Positions 25,364 to 34,328 of a DNA stretch of 64,000 bases are shown piece by piece. The notes under the pieces are model-generated. The model was not told the origin of the DNA. It saw nothing but the letters and a program-made list of their open reading frames with translations, and did not search any database. The position numbers were made by a program, and so were the translations under genes. Source of the DNA: Anaerolineae bacterium (lineage in GTDB: Bacteria > Chloroflexota > Anaerolineae > Anaerolineales > Villigracilaceae); contig JAJPIZ010000005.1 of NCBI GenBank assembly GCA_021324435.1, positions 1-64,000 of the forward strand. Reading direction: 5' to 3'. Within the stretch, counting starts at the first letter, position 1, and each line of letters starts with the position of its first letter.

Positions 25364-27580
25364 ATGAAATTGTCTGAATTCAAAAAAGAGTTTCATCCGA
25401 ACATTCTTCTGCCCAGTCTCACAGCGGGACTGATCGCTACCATCGTCACCATCAGCCTTGAGATTTCACTCGCCGCGCTGGTCTTTTCCGGCGACCTGAG
25501 TCCATTTCTCGCGGGCGGAGTCGGTCTGATGTTGTTCGGCGCGTTCGCGATGGGCATCGTCATCTCGCTGACCACTTCCTTGCCGGGCATCGTCGGAGTC
25601 CCGCAAGATACGCCCGCCGCGATTTTGGCGCTGGTTGCCGCGGGAATTGCCCTCGCCATGAAATCCGCCGCGCCGCAATCCATTTATATGACTGTGCTGG
25701 CGGCCATCGCGTTGACGTCTCTGCTTACCGCCATTTTCTTCCTGCTCCTCGGATGGTTCAAAGCCGCCAGTTTTGTGCGTTACATTCCGTATCCGGTCAT
25801 CGGCGGATTTTTAGCGGGCACCGGCTGGCTCCTCGCCAAAGGCGCGCTGGGTGTAATGACAGATTTGCAACTCACATCCTCCAATTTATCTCTGATGCTG
25901 AGCGCGGATAAACTCATCGTCTGGGTCTCCGGCACGATCTTTGCTGTGACGCTTTTGCTGGTTCTGCGCCGATATTCTCATTTCCTCATCACGCCCGGCG
26001 CGTTGATTCTCGCCACGGCCTTGTTTTATGGCTATCTCTTTGTTGCACACATCCCCATCGCGGACGCCTCCGCGCGCGGCTGGATGCTTGGACCATTTCC
26101 ATCGGGCGGTTTGTATCAACCGCTGACCCCCGCCGCGCTCGGCCAGGTCAATTGGAGTGTGATCTTTCAACACATTGACAAGATCGCCACCATTCTCGTT
26201 TTGAGTGTGGTCTCGCTTTTGCTCAACGCCAGTGCTTTGGAGATCACAGTCAAACAAGATATTGATTTGAATCGCGAACTCCTCACCGCGGGTTTTGCCA
26301 ACCTCGCAGGCGGACTCGGTGGAAGCCCGGTCGGGTATCAAACGCTTGGGATGTCCGCGCTCGCCCACCGTCTGGGCGCGAAGAGCCGGCTTGTCAATCT
26401 GATCTCCGCGTTATTATGCGGCGCGGCACTCTTCTTCGGCGCGTCGCTCATTTCCTATTTTCCAAAACCGGTGCTTGGCGGCATGTTATTGTTCCTCGGC
26501 CTTTCGTTCATGGTCGAGTGGCTGGTAGATGCGCGCCGCTTCCTGCCGATGACGGATTATTTGCTGGTCTGGATCATTCTCGCCATCATCGCCACCATCG
26601 GTTTCCTCGAGGGCATCGCGGCAGGCATCTTCATCGCCGCCATTATCTTCGTGATCACCTACAGCCGCGTCAATGTCATCAAAAACACGCTGACCGGCGA
26701 GGTGTATCACAGCAAAGTGGACCGCCCCAAAGTCCATCGCGATCTGCTCACTCAAAAGGGCGCGCAGATTTACATCCTGCGTTTGCAAGGTTTCATTTTC
26801 TTTGGAACCATTCAAACGATTTTGGAGCGGATTCGCGAACGCATCAGCCAGAAAAATTTGCCGACTCTGCGCTTCATCATCCTTGACTTTCAGCGGGTCA
26901 CACGCCTCGACTCGTCCGCGGTCTTCGGCATCACGCGCCTGAAACAACTGACGCAGGCCAACAACATTCTCATGGTCTGGACTCAAGTCACGGATCAGAT
27001 TCGTCATCAACTCGAAAAAGGCGGCCTCGTGGATGAGACCGATGACTCGTTCATCATCCTGCCCAGCCTCGATCACGGCGTGGAATGGTGCGAGAACAAG
27101 ATCCTGGCCGAGCAGGGCATCACCGACCTGACCGGATTCATCGAGCGCATGGAAGGTCAACTCAAGCGCGCCTTCCCCGGACTTCAAGCGGTTGATCGTT
27201 TGATGAAATATCTCGAACGCAAAGAAGTGAAGGAGGGCGAGTATTTGATGCGCGAAGGCGACCCGCCGACAGAAATGTATTTCATCGAAGCCGGGCTGGT
27301 CACGGCGCAACTCAAATTCCCCGATGGACAGATTTTGCGCCTGCGGACCATCCGCGGCGGCGCGACGGTGGGCGAGATGGGATTGTATCTGGATGCCAAA
27401 CGCACCGCGGATGTGATCGCGGCGCGCACCAGCGCTGTCTATCGCTTGTCTGCGGATTCGTTGAAGGCCATGCGCGAACAAGACCCCGAAGTGGCCGCGC
27501 TCCTGCACGAATGGATCGCGCGCCTTCTGGCCGAGCGCCTCGCCGATAACAATCGCACCATCGAAGCGTTGATGGATTAA
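25364..27580 (+). CDS. SulP anion transporter with STAS and cyclic-nucleotide-binding domains
   Basis: A 738-residue fusion protein. Residues about 15-440 form the SLC26/SulP transport core with some 12-14 membrane segments. It includes TTSLPGIVGVPQDTPAAI at the substrate site and GGLGGSPVGYQTLGMSALAHRLG. Residues about 466-560 form a STAS domain (ILDFQRVTRLDSSAVFGI), the regulatory domain of SulP proteins. Residues about 609-715 form a Crp-type nucleotide-binding domain: VKEGEYLMREGDPPTEMYFIEAG and GATVGEMGLYLDAKRTADVIA, where the usual phosphate-binding Arg-Ser/Ala is replaced by KRTA. It probably moves sulfate, bicarbonate or another anion under control of a cyclic nucleotide or a degenerate sensor. 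Confidence 0.9.
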   Translation: MKLSEFKKEFHPNILLPSLTAGLIATIVTISLEISLAALVFSGDLSPFLAGGVGLMLFGAFAMGIVISLTTSLPGIVGVPQDTPAAILALVAAGIALAMKSAAPQSIYMTVLAAIALTSLLTAIFFLLLGWFKAASFVRYIPYPVIGGFLAGTGWLLAKGALGVMTDLQLTSSNLSLMLSADKLIVWVSGTIFAVTLLLVLRRYSHFLITPGALILATALFYGYLFVAHIPIADASARGWMLGPFPSGGLYQPLTPAALGQVNWSVIFQHIDKIATILVLSVVSLLLNASALEITVKQDIDLNRELLTAGFANLAGGLGGSPVGYQTLGMSALAHRLGAKSRLVNLISALLCGAALFFGASLISYFPKPVLGGMLLFLGLSFMVEWLVDARRFLPMTDYLLVWIILAIIATIGFLEGIAAGIFIAAIIFVITYSRVNVIKNTLTGEVYHSKVDRPKVHRDLLTQKGAQIYILRLQGFIFFGTIQTILERIRERISQKNLPTLRFIILDFQRVTRLDSSAVFGITRLKQLTQANNILMVWTQVTDQIRHQLEKGGLVDETDDSFIILPSLDHGVEWCENKILAEQGITDLTGFIERMEGQLKRAFPGLQAVDRLMKYLERKEVKEGEYLMREGDPPTEMYFIEAGLVTAQLKFPDGQILRLRTIRGGATVGEMGLYLDAKRTADVIAARTSAVYRLSADSLKAMREQDPEVAALLHEWIARLLAERLADNNRTIEALMD

Positions 27581-27584
27581 AAAG

Positions 27585-27613
27585 CTCGTTCCGACTCGGA
27601 GAGTCGGAACGAG
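27585..27613. terminator. Bidirectional terminator
   Basis: Thirteen-bp stem (CTCGTTCCGACTC/GAGTCGGAACGAG) with a GGA loop between convergent genes. On the minus strand it is followed by CTTTTTAATCC. Confidence 0.85.
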
Positions 27614-27629
27614 TAAGGTTTTGAAGATA

Positions 27630-28580
27630 TTAGTGCGAAGGTGTGGGTGTACCAACCATAATCGTCATGTTACTCTGCGGATCTACATGAATCACATTGC
27701 CGTTTTCAAAGAATTCCAGCTTTCCATCATTACTCCAGCCTTGAAACCAGAGGGTAAAGATTCTGTATTCTCTTATCACCTTTTGCTTCATGGTTGAGAG
27801 ATTCAAGTAGATGGTTTGCACTACCTGATCACTTGTTTCAGTCTGAAATGCAATTTCGTCACCCGTGGGCGACCAGTAGATATCGCCCACTCTAGCATAA
27901 TGCTTTGAATCGAAGATGACGTAGGCGGTCTTCTCTTTACCAGAGGCGAGGTCACGAACATAAATAATGCTCGGATCATCCTGCTCACGGGTATAGGCGA
28001 TTTGTGTTTCATCGGGCGAAAAAGCAAATGCTACGAAGCCTTCCGCTTCTATGACCCTTTGGATGTTGCCAGTTATCACATTGATCCGTTGTAAGTTATA
28101 TCCATCCCACCAAAATGCCATGTCGCCACCGTCGGGGCCGAAAATATAATAGAAATACAAATATTGACTGTCGCTTGACCATCCATAAATACTGAGAGAC
28201 GGATGCGGTATTGTCATCGAGATTTCGCCTTGATAGGGAATCGACCACAACGGCAAACCTTGCTTGTCGAGGATTTTTATGACTTGTTTCGCCTTCGCCG
28301 GATGACTGTAGGCATTATCAAATTCTGCAATGAATTCTCCATTGGGTGAATACAGAATTTGGTCGGGCGGTTTGATTGCGGCGGTGGGCGTTTCTGCAAA
28401 TGCAGAGTTTTCTGTCACTGTAGGAGTGACAGCCAATGATGCCACAATTGCTGTGGTCGAGCTTGGTGTGTAGGTCACAACCGGCACGGCAGTTCTTGGA
28501 ATACAAGCGGCGGCCAAAAGAACAATTAGGGATAATGCCAATAAGTTTTTATGCAAGTAATGCCCTCTGCCATCCACCAT
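27630..28580 (-). CDS. Lipoprotein with TolB-like beta propeller
   Basis: A 316-residue exported protein. After a hydrophobic stretch (ALSLIVLLAAAC) the lipobox Cys would be acylated. A Thr/Pro-rich linker follows, then propeller blades such as WSSDSQYLYFYY, FSPDETQIAYTREQ and WSPTGDEIAFQTET. It resembles the lipoprotein at 2068-3294 in plan, not closely in sequence. It probably binds a ligand or protein at the cell surface. It is 21 bases behind the PP2C gene and closes the xpt-guaA-FHA operon, before the terminator at 27585. Confidence 0.75.
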   Translation of the reverse strand: MVDGRGHYLHKNLLALSLIVLLAAACIPRTAVPVVTYTPSSTTAIVASLAVTPTVTENSAFAETPTAAIKPPDQILYSPNGEFIAEFDNAYSHPAKAKQVIKILDKQGLPLWSIPYQGEISMTIPHPSLSIYGWSSDSQYLYFYYIFGPDGGDMAFWWDGYNLQRINVITGNIQRVIEAEGFVAFAFSPDETQIAYTREQDDPSIIYVRDLASGKEKTAYVIFDSKHYARVGDIYWSPTGDEIAFQTETSDQVVQTIYLNLSTMKQKVIREYRIFTLWFQGWSNDGKLEFFENGNVIHVDPQSNMTIMVGTPTPSH

Positions 28581-28601
28581 AATCTAGTTGCGTCAACTCG
28601 C

Positions 28602-29471
28602 TTATTCCCCAAACAAACTATCCAGAATGCCCCTCTTCTTTTGCGTCTGCGGTTCAGGGATTCCCTCTTTGGGGACACCGATCAACACCACCGTGATGTT
28701 ATCGTGGCCGCCGCGCTCGTTGGCCTGCGCCACCAGATCCTCCGCGGCGGACTTCAACAGACTGCGCGTCGTGATCACGCGCTGGATTTCATCGTCCCAC
28801 ACCAGATCGGTCAGGCCGTCACTGCATAGCAATAAAATGTCGCCGGGCAGAAGTTGCGTGCCCTGATTTTGTTTGGCTTGTTCGTTATCTTCTTCACCGT
28901 TTAGCCGCAGACGGAAATCCACTTGCGGCAGTTCGACCGAACCGAGGTGGCGGCGAATCACATGAACATTGGGATGATCGCGCGCCTGCTCTGGCTGGAT
29001 GATGCCCTTCTCGATCGCTTCCTGGACCCAGGTGTGGTCCACCGTTAAACGACGAATCTTCCCATTTCGAACCAGATAGATGCGCGAGTCGCCGACATAG
29101 GCCGTGTAAAGTTTGCGTTCTTCGATCCACACGCAGGCACAAGTCGCGCCCATGCCTTGTTGGTCCGCTTTGCTGGCCGAACGCGAGGCGATGGCTTGGC
29201 TGGCGGAGTGGATCGCATCCTCCATAATGGTCGGCGGCGACTTCCCATTGCTCTCTGAGATTGTTTCAATGATGTAATTGACGGCTAATTCCGCGGCCAC
29301 TTCACCGGCGCGATGCCCCCCGATGCCGTCGGACACGACGGCAAATACGACGGGTTTGTTTTCATCGTTCACATACGATGAGACCGCGTAGCGATCTTCG
29401 TTGTTCTTGCCGACCATCCCCGCGTGGCTCAACGCCGCGACGTTAAGATGATGGCGCTGGGAACGATTCAT
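28602..29471 (-). CDS. PPM-family Ser/Thr protein phosphatase
   Basis: A 289-residue soluble PP2C phosphatase. The metal-binding motifs are complete: GKNNEDRY, VVSDGIGGHRAGEVAAE, YVGDSRIYLVR, LLLCSDGLTDLV and GGHDNITVVLI. It removes phosphate from Ser or Thr residues with Mn or Mg. Its start overlaps the stop of the FHA gene by four bases (ATGA), so the phosphothreonine reader and the phosphatase are made together. No kinase gene lies in the window. Confidence 0.95.
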   Translation of the reverse strand: MNRSQRHHLNVAALSHAGMVGKNNEDRYAVSSYVNDENKPVVFAVVSDGIGGHRAGEVAAELAVNYIIETISESNGKSPPTIMEDAIHSASQAIASRSASKADQQGMGATCACVWIEERKLYTAYVGDSRIYLVRNGKIRRLTVDHTWVQEAIEKGIIQPEQARDHPNVHVIRRHLGSVELPQVDFRLRLNGEEDNEQAKQNQGTQLLPGDILLLCSDGLTDLVWDDEIQRVITTRSLLKSAAEDLVAQANERGGHDNITVVLIGVPKEGIPEPQTQKKRGILDSLFGE

Positions 29472-31369
29472 TCAGCAGGATTCTCTTTGTTGATTTTGGG
29501 TTCCGCCTGTGCGGGCGGATTCTTCAACTCAAAGCGGAAGGCTAACTGCCCGAAGTGTACCACGTCCCCATGCTGGAGGAGACGGCTTTCTTTTCCGATA
29601 GGCTCGAAATTGACCCACGTCCCGGCGATGGTTCCGGCATCGGCCAAAAGATAATTTCCATCTTCATTTTGAGTCAGCCGCGCGTGACGCGGCGCGAGCG
29701 ACGGATCATCGAGCACATACGTGGATTGGACCGGGTCTGAGCCGAAGGTGATTTCTTTTTCGCCGAGGGGAATTGGTTTAACGGGAGCCGCTTGAAGGTC
29801 CGCTGTGAGGCGCTGTAAATAGGCGGGCGCCTCGACCCGTCGCCTCGTCGTTGCTTTTGCGGTGGCGGAACGTCCACCTTTTGTCGTCTTCTCCGCCACC
29901 GGCGCTTCCACAACCGCGATCACAGGTTGAGTCAACGGGTCACCTTGTGCCTGTTGCGCGGCGCGGCGGCGCGCAAATGTATTGCGCAGACTTCCCATGA
30001 AAAGAATCAGCAGTAAGGCCAGGCCGGCAAAACTCACCGCGCCGATGGTGATGTATTGGCGATAGCGCGCAAAGAAAGCGGCCGCGCCGCGCGGCGGTTG
30101 AATGACCGTGACCGTGACCGGAATCTCCATGCTGGTCTTGCTCAGGCCCATCACATCCACGGCTTCGACGAGAATCTTATGGTCGCCGCTCAGGTTGTAA
30201 TTGCTAAGGTCCCATGTGAATGTATCGAAGGGCGCGGTCTTGTTCTCGGCGACGATCTGCCCATCCACGTAAAGCGTGGTGCTGACCAGATCGCGCTTGT
30301 GTCCATCGGGGAATTCAACGATGATGTTGATTTCCTGCGCGGCAGGCACGAGCACTTTGTCGTTGTACGGATCGTCTTCCGGCGCATGACGCACGATTTG
30401 CAGAGGCGGCGAAACGAAGATCGGGTTGGGCGGCTGGATATCAATATTGAAAGTTTGCTCGTTGGATTTGATTTCGCCGACCGGGCTTTTGATGTCCACG
30501 CTGAATGTATGCGAGCCGCCGCTTACAACCGCCGAGTTGTATTTGACAGAATACATTCTTCGCAATGGCGCGAAGTAAGAATCGGGATTGGGATATTGCA
30601 CTGAGTTGGCTGTCGCAGAAAAAAACTCGCCGCCGGTCTGCGAAGCCAGCATGTTGAAGGACGCCGCGCTGGTAGTGGCCGCATATAAATCCGTGTCCAC
30701 AAACCAGACGAAAACATGCACGCGATTTTGGACGGCGCGCTCGATCAGCGAAGCCATGAGCGAATCAATGTTCGGGTCGTCCATGTGCGGAGTGATGAAC
30801 AAAATGGCGCGCTTCATGCCGACGCGCGGCGTTGGGATGGAGACCGTGTCAATCGCGATGGATAACGATTGCAGGTTGGGAGTTGTAGCGCGGAAATCCG
30901 GCTGGAAAGAGTTCAGGCTCACCAGCCAGTCTTTGGCGCTGGCATGTGAGATGATTGGCCCGGCAATCGTCACGAGACTCAAATCATCGGGCGTGTCCGC
31001 GGGCAAAGCCTGCGCCCAGGCATTGAGCGTTTGCACGATCCGCTGAAAGCGTGTGATGCCCTGACTGTCGCGCGTGCCGAGCGAGGGTCCGGGATTGACC
31101 GCCACTACGATTTGCGCGGGGACAGTCATCTCGTTCAATTCCTGGACCGGGAGCGGCTGGCCGTCTTCGAGCGCGGCCAGGTCCCCGGGTTTGAGTCCGC
31201 TCACGAAACGGCCCGAGCCGTCCCACACATCCAAAAACGCGGAGATGGTTGGGAAGCCCGAGGCGTCCGCGGGATAAAGATCCGCGCGGGCTTGTCCCTG
31301 AGCGCGCGCAGATAAGCCCCATCCGCAGAGCAGGCTTAGGCCAAGTAGAGCAAAAAATATTTTACGCAT
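29468..31369 (-). CDS. Exported vWA-like protein with membrane anchor and cytoplasmic FHA domain
   Basis: A 633-residue protein. It has an N-terminal signal (LLGLSLLCGWGLSARAQ), then a von Willebrand A-like domain over about residues 70-260 (IVVAVNPGPSLGTRD, KRAILFITPHMDD) outside the cell. The Asp of the usual DxSxS metal site is Asn in VNPGPS. Two or more beta-sandwich segments follow, with one membrane helix near 440-465 (ITIGAVSFAGLALLLILFMG). The cytoplasmic end carries an FHA domain (about 540-615) with ITFGSDP, SLAPRHARL and GTWVNFEPI. FHA domains bind phosphothreonine. The gene overlaps both neighbours, so it joins an external sensor to internal Ser/Thr phospho-signalling. Confidence 0.85.
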   Translation of the reverse strand: MRKIFFALLGLSLLCGWGLSARAQGQARADLYPADASGFPTISAFLDVWDGSGRFVSGLKPGDLAALEDGQPLPVQELNEMTVPAQIVVAVNPGPSLGTRDSQGITRFQRIVQTLNAWAQALPADTPDDLSLVTIAGPIISHASAKDWLVSLNSFQPDFRATTPNLQSLSIAIDTVSIPTPRVGMKRAILFITPHMDDPNIDSLMASLIERAVQNRVHVFVWFVDTDLYAATTSAASFNMLASQTGGEFFSATANSVQYPNPDSYFAPLRRMYSVKYNSAVVSGGSHTFSVDIKSPVGEIKSNEQTFNIDIQPPNPIFVSPPLQIVRHAPEDDPYNDKVLVPAAQEINIIVEFPDGHKRDLVSTTLYVDGQIVAENKTAPFDTFTWDLSNYNLSGDHKILVEAVDVMGLSKTSMEIPVTVTVIQPPRGAAAFFARYRQYITIGAVSFAGLALLLILFMGSLRNTFARRRAAQQAQGDPLTQPVIAVVEAPVAEKTTKGGRSATAKATTRRRVEAPAYLQRLTADLQAAPVKPIPLGEKEITFGSDPVQSTYVLDDPSLAPRHARLTQNEDGNYLLADAGTIAGTWVNFEPIGKESRLLQHGDVVHFGQLAFRFELKNPPAQAEPKINKENPAE

Positions 31370-32363
31370 TCACAGGTAAAGCAATAGGCGTTTGGTCGTT
31401 CTGTTTTGGCTTTGTGAGGCGAAGATACGTGAGAGTCCAAACAGACTCAAGATAAGCCATCAAGATTCCGTTGGCGATCCATGCGACGGGTACGTAAGCA
31501 AGGATAATACATAAGACGGCGATCAGCCACGGCACAAACGAGGAGTCAGCGCCGTTTACATTCGACAGAAAAACGATCATCACCGGAACCAGGATGATCA
31601 ACAATGGCAGGGCGATCACGATGCTGGCTATAAAACCGATGGCCGCCTGAATGAGCCAGATGATAAGAATCGGGCCGATGTTCGAGGTAAATACATTCCA
31701 TCCGCGCCTTAACCCATCCAGAATTGACAAGTTCTCGATCACAATGGCGCGTTCAGCCTGTCTTGAAACAAGTCCGATCAGGATGGCAAGCAGGAGAATC
31801 ACACACAACAACCCGCAGAGAACGGAAATGAAAAGCAGGAAAGCGGATACATCAGGTCTATTGCCTGCCAGTGGAACGAGAGAGAAGACGAAACCGGCGG
31901 CGATCGCGAGGGCGACGACAAAAAACGGCAAACCGATCAGAACCGAAAGCCAGAAGATGCGCCAGAAATAAGGCAGGCTTCCTTTCCATAATTCACCAAA
32001 GGTCAATTTCTCCGCGCCGGCATCTGCTTCCGTCGCGCCTTTGATCAGGCCGATTCGGCCTATTGCCACAAAGAAGACTTGCACCAGCACCGCGACGCAA
32101 ATCAAACCGATGACCGCCGCGATAAATTTCCAGATGAACGCTGGATCATTGAAGAGAAGTTCCAGGCGATGCAATGCTAATTGAATCTCCGGCGGCAGGC
32201 TGGGCGATGGCCCTGAGGCTCCGTTGCCGGTCCCAAAGGAATTATTGAAGTTGAAGTTCCCGCCGCGGCTCGTGCCGCACCCCGCGAAAAAACCAAAGAT
32301 CCAAAGCACTTTGAACTTCCATACGATCTTCCACGATTTGCTGAGAATTTCACCGTAATCCAT
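31362..32363 (-). CDS. Multi-pass membrane protein, uncharacterised
   Basis: A 333-residue hydrophobic protein starting MDYGEILSKSWKIVWKFKVLW. It has about six to seven membrane segments and a Gly/Asn/Ser-rich cytoplasmic or external loop near residues 30-60. The second half resembles the membrane domain found before glycerophosphodiester phosphodiesterases (LRRGWNVFTSNIGPILIIWLI), but no catalytic domain is attached. ATG at 32363 has GGAAGG eight bases upstream. The end overlaps the FHA gene by eight bases, and guaA ends ten bases upstream. Confidence 0.7.
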   Translation of the reverse strand: MDYGEILSKSWKIVWKFKVLWIFGFFAGCGTSRGGNFNFNNSFGTGNGASGPSPSLPPEIQLALHRLELLFNDPAFIWKFIAAVIGLICVAVLVQVFFVAIGRIGLIKGATEADAGAEKLTFGELWKGSLPYFWRIFWLSVLIGLPFFVVALAIAAGFVFSLVPLAGNRPDVSAFLLFISVLCGLLCVILLLAILIGLVSRQAERAIVIENLSILDGLRRGWNVFTSNIGPILIIWLIQAAIGFIASIVIALPLLIILVPVMIVFLSNVNGADSSFVPWLIAVLCIILAYVPVAWIANGILMAYLESVWTLTYLRLTKPKQNDQTPIALPVNA

Positions 32364-32373
32364 ATTACCTTCC

Positions 32374-33912
32374 TTATTCCCACTCGATTGTGGCGGGCGG
32401 TTTGCTCGTAATATCATACACGACGCGATTGATTCCGTCCACCTCGTTCACGATGCGGTTGGCCACGCGCGCCAAAAGGTCATTCGGCAGACGCGCCCAA
32501 TCCGCGGTCATGAAATCTTCGGTTGTAACCGCGCGAATTGCCGCGGCTTCCTGATACGTGCGCTGGTCGCCCATCACGCCCACTGATTTGACGGGCAGTA
32601 AAACCACGAAGGCCTGCGAAACTTGCGCGCCTTTTCCCAAAAACCCCGCGTTGGATAATTCCTCCTGCAGGATCGCGTCCGCGGCGCGCAGACGGGACAC
32701 GCGCTCGCGCGTCACTTCGCCGAGACAGCGCACGGTCAGTCCGGGACCCGGGAACGGCTGCCGCCAAACCATTGCTTCCGGCAATCCGAGGGCTTCACCG
32801 ACCGCGCGCACTTCATCCTTGAACAAATATCTCAGCGGCTCGACCAACTCGAATTGCATGTCGTCTGGCAATCCGCCCACGTTGTGATGCGTTTTGATTC
32901 GTTCGGCTTTGTTGCGATCCGGCGCGGATGACTCGACCACGTCCGGGTAAATTGTGCCCTGCACCAAAAATTTTAGATGGCCAATTTCTTTTGCCTGCTT
33001 TTCGAACAAACGAATGAATTTTTCGCCGACAATTTTTCGTTTCTGCTCGGGGTCTGTCACGCCTTTCAACGCGCCAAGAAACTCATCGCTGGCATCCACC
33101 GCGATCAACTCGGCGTGCATTTTTTCGCGGAACGTGGCGGCAACTTGCTCGCCCTCGCCTTTGCGCAGTAAGCCTGTGTCCACAAACACGGCCACGAGTT
33201 GATCGCCGATGGCTTTGTGCACCAACGCGGCCGCGACCGATGAATCCACGCCGCCGCTGACCGCCGCCAGCACGCGCTCTTTGCCAACTTGTTTTTGGAT
33301 GCGCGCCACCGCATCTTCGATGATGGAATCCGGAGTCCATTCAGGCTTCGCGCCGCATATGTCAATCGCGAAATGCTTCAACAGTTGAGAGCCATTTGGC
33401 GTGTGATGCACCTCGGGATGGAACTGCACGCCGAAATACTTGCGTTGAAAATCGCCCATCGCCGCGAAGGGACTGTTCCCACTTTTTGCCAGTGCCACGA
33501 ACCCCGCTGGCATTTTGGTGATGCGGTCCCCGTGCGACATCCACACTTTGGAGATCACATCCAGCATCGTCCCCGGAATCAGCGGCTGGATTTCCGCCGG
33601 GCCATATTCGCGTTGCGCGGATGGGTCCACTTGCCCGCCGAGAGAATGAGTCAATGCCTGCATCCCATAGCAAATGCCGAGGATGGGCAAACCTGAATCA
33701 AAAATGTATTTCTGAATGAATGGAGCATTTGGCTCGTAGACCGATTTCGGGCCGCCAGAGAGGATGAAGCCTTTGGGTTTGATGGCAAGCACGGTTTCCG
33801 CGGGCGCGTCCCATGGAAACAATTCGCAATACACCTGCGCCTCACGCACGCGCCGAGCGATGATCTGCGCGTATTGGGAGCCGAAATCGAGGATGGCGAT
33901 AGAATCAGTCAT
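32374..33912 (-). CDS. guaA: GMP synthase (glutamine-hydrolysing)
   Basis: Converts XMP to GMP with ATP and glutamine. The 512-residue protein has a class I glutamine amidotransferase domain with nucleophile Cys81 in GICYGM and the His/Glu pair in FHPEV. The ATP pyrophosphatase domain starts with the P-loop SGGVDSSV. The C-terminal dimerisation domain ends in YDITSKPPATIEWE, the usual terminus. Its ATG overlaps the stop of the HIT gene. It shares an operon with xpt, which salvages xanthine to XMP, its substrate. Confidence 0.97.
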   Translation of the reverse strand: MTDSIAILDFGSQYAQIIARRVREAQVYCELFPWDAPAETVLAIKPKGFILSGGPKSVYEPNAPFIQKYIFDSGLPILGICYGMQALTHSLGGQVDPSAQREYGPAEIQPLIPGTMLDVISKVWMSHGDRITKMPAGFVALAKSGNSPFAAMGDFQRKYFGVQFHPEVHHTPNGSQLLKHFAIDICGAKPEWTPDSIIEDAVARIQKQVGKERVLAAVSGGVDSSVAAALVHKAIGDQLVAVFVDTGLLRKGEGEQVAATFREKMHAELIAVDASDEFLGALKGVTDPEQKRKIVGEKFIRLFEKQAKEIGHLKFLVQGTIYPDVVESSAPDRNKAERIKTHHNVGGLPDDMQFELVEPLRYLFKDEVRAVGEALGLPEAMVWRQPFPGPGLTVRCLGEVTRERVSRLRAADAILQEELSNAGFLGKGAQVSQAFVVLLPVKSVGVMGDQRTYQEAAAIRAVTTEDFMTADWARLPNDLLARVANRIVNEVDGINRVVYDITSKPPATIEWE

Positions 33913-33940
33913 CAGTGGTCAGTATCCAGCAAGGAGTCAG
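33904..33940. repeat. Repeat of the ATCAGTGGTCAGTATCC type at the HIT/guaA border
   Basis: Words ATCAGTC, ATCAGTGGTCAG and GGAGTCAG cover the last codons of the HIT gene, its stop, and the guaA start. A related word set lies at 34306-34328. It may supply the C-terminal residues of the HIT protein. Confidence 0.45.
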
Positions 33941-34304
33941 CGGAATTCGAGGTTTCAGAAATAAGATGAAAATGCAACTGTGGAAAATCCTGATAATCGC
34001 CGCCATTGACAATCAGACGATAGGCGGGTAAATGAAATTCCTTGACCAGTGATTGAACTGTGAAAAATAAATCTTTGAGAAAGGCTGAGTCGTTTGAATC
34101 AAACTCGGCCAACGTGCCGACGGCTTTCTTCGGCATGATCAGCACATGAAAAGAATACGAAGGCTTGGGATGATGAAAGGCAATCAACGTTTGCGTCTCG
34201 CGCAGGCGATCAACGGGAAGCAAGAAACTCATTTTAGAAAATATCCAACCAGTCAACGCCCGGCCCAATTTTGTATTCGCGAACCACACCAACAGTCTAA
34301 ACAC
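33912..34304 (-). CDS. HIT-like protein
   Basis: A 130-residue protein with the pattern of histidine-triad nucleotide-binding proteins: TLIAFHHPKPSYSFHVLIMPKK, then YRLIVNGGDYQDFPQLHFHLISE. The triad usually reads HxHxH; here the first His is Gln (QLHFHL), so catalysis may be weak or changed while nucleotide binding may remain. GTG at 34304 is used as start, but there is no clear ribosome-binding site; a Met at residue 25 is an alternative. The last residues SNSADSLLDTDH come from repeat-like DNA. It lies between xpt and guaA. Confidence 0.75.
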   Translation of the reverse strand: MFRLLVWFANTKLGRALTGWIFSKMSFLLPVDRLRETQTLIAFHHPKPSYSFHVLIMPKKAVGTLAEFDSNDSAFLKDLFFTVQSLVKEFHLPAYRLIVNGGDYQDFPQLHFHLISETSNSADSLLDTDH

Positions 34305-34305
34305 C

Positions 34306-34328
34306 GGTCACTGATTGCTGATCACTGA
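34306..34328. repeat. Repeat word between xpt and HIT genes
   Basis: GGTCACTGATTGCTGATCACTG, with the xpt stop codon (34322-34324) inside it. Same flavour as 33904-33940. Confidence 0.4.
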
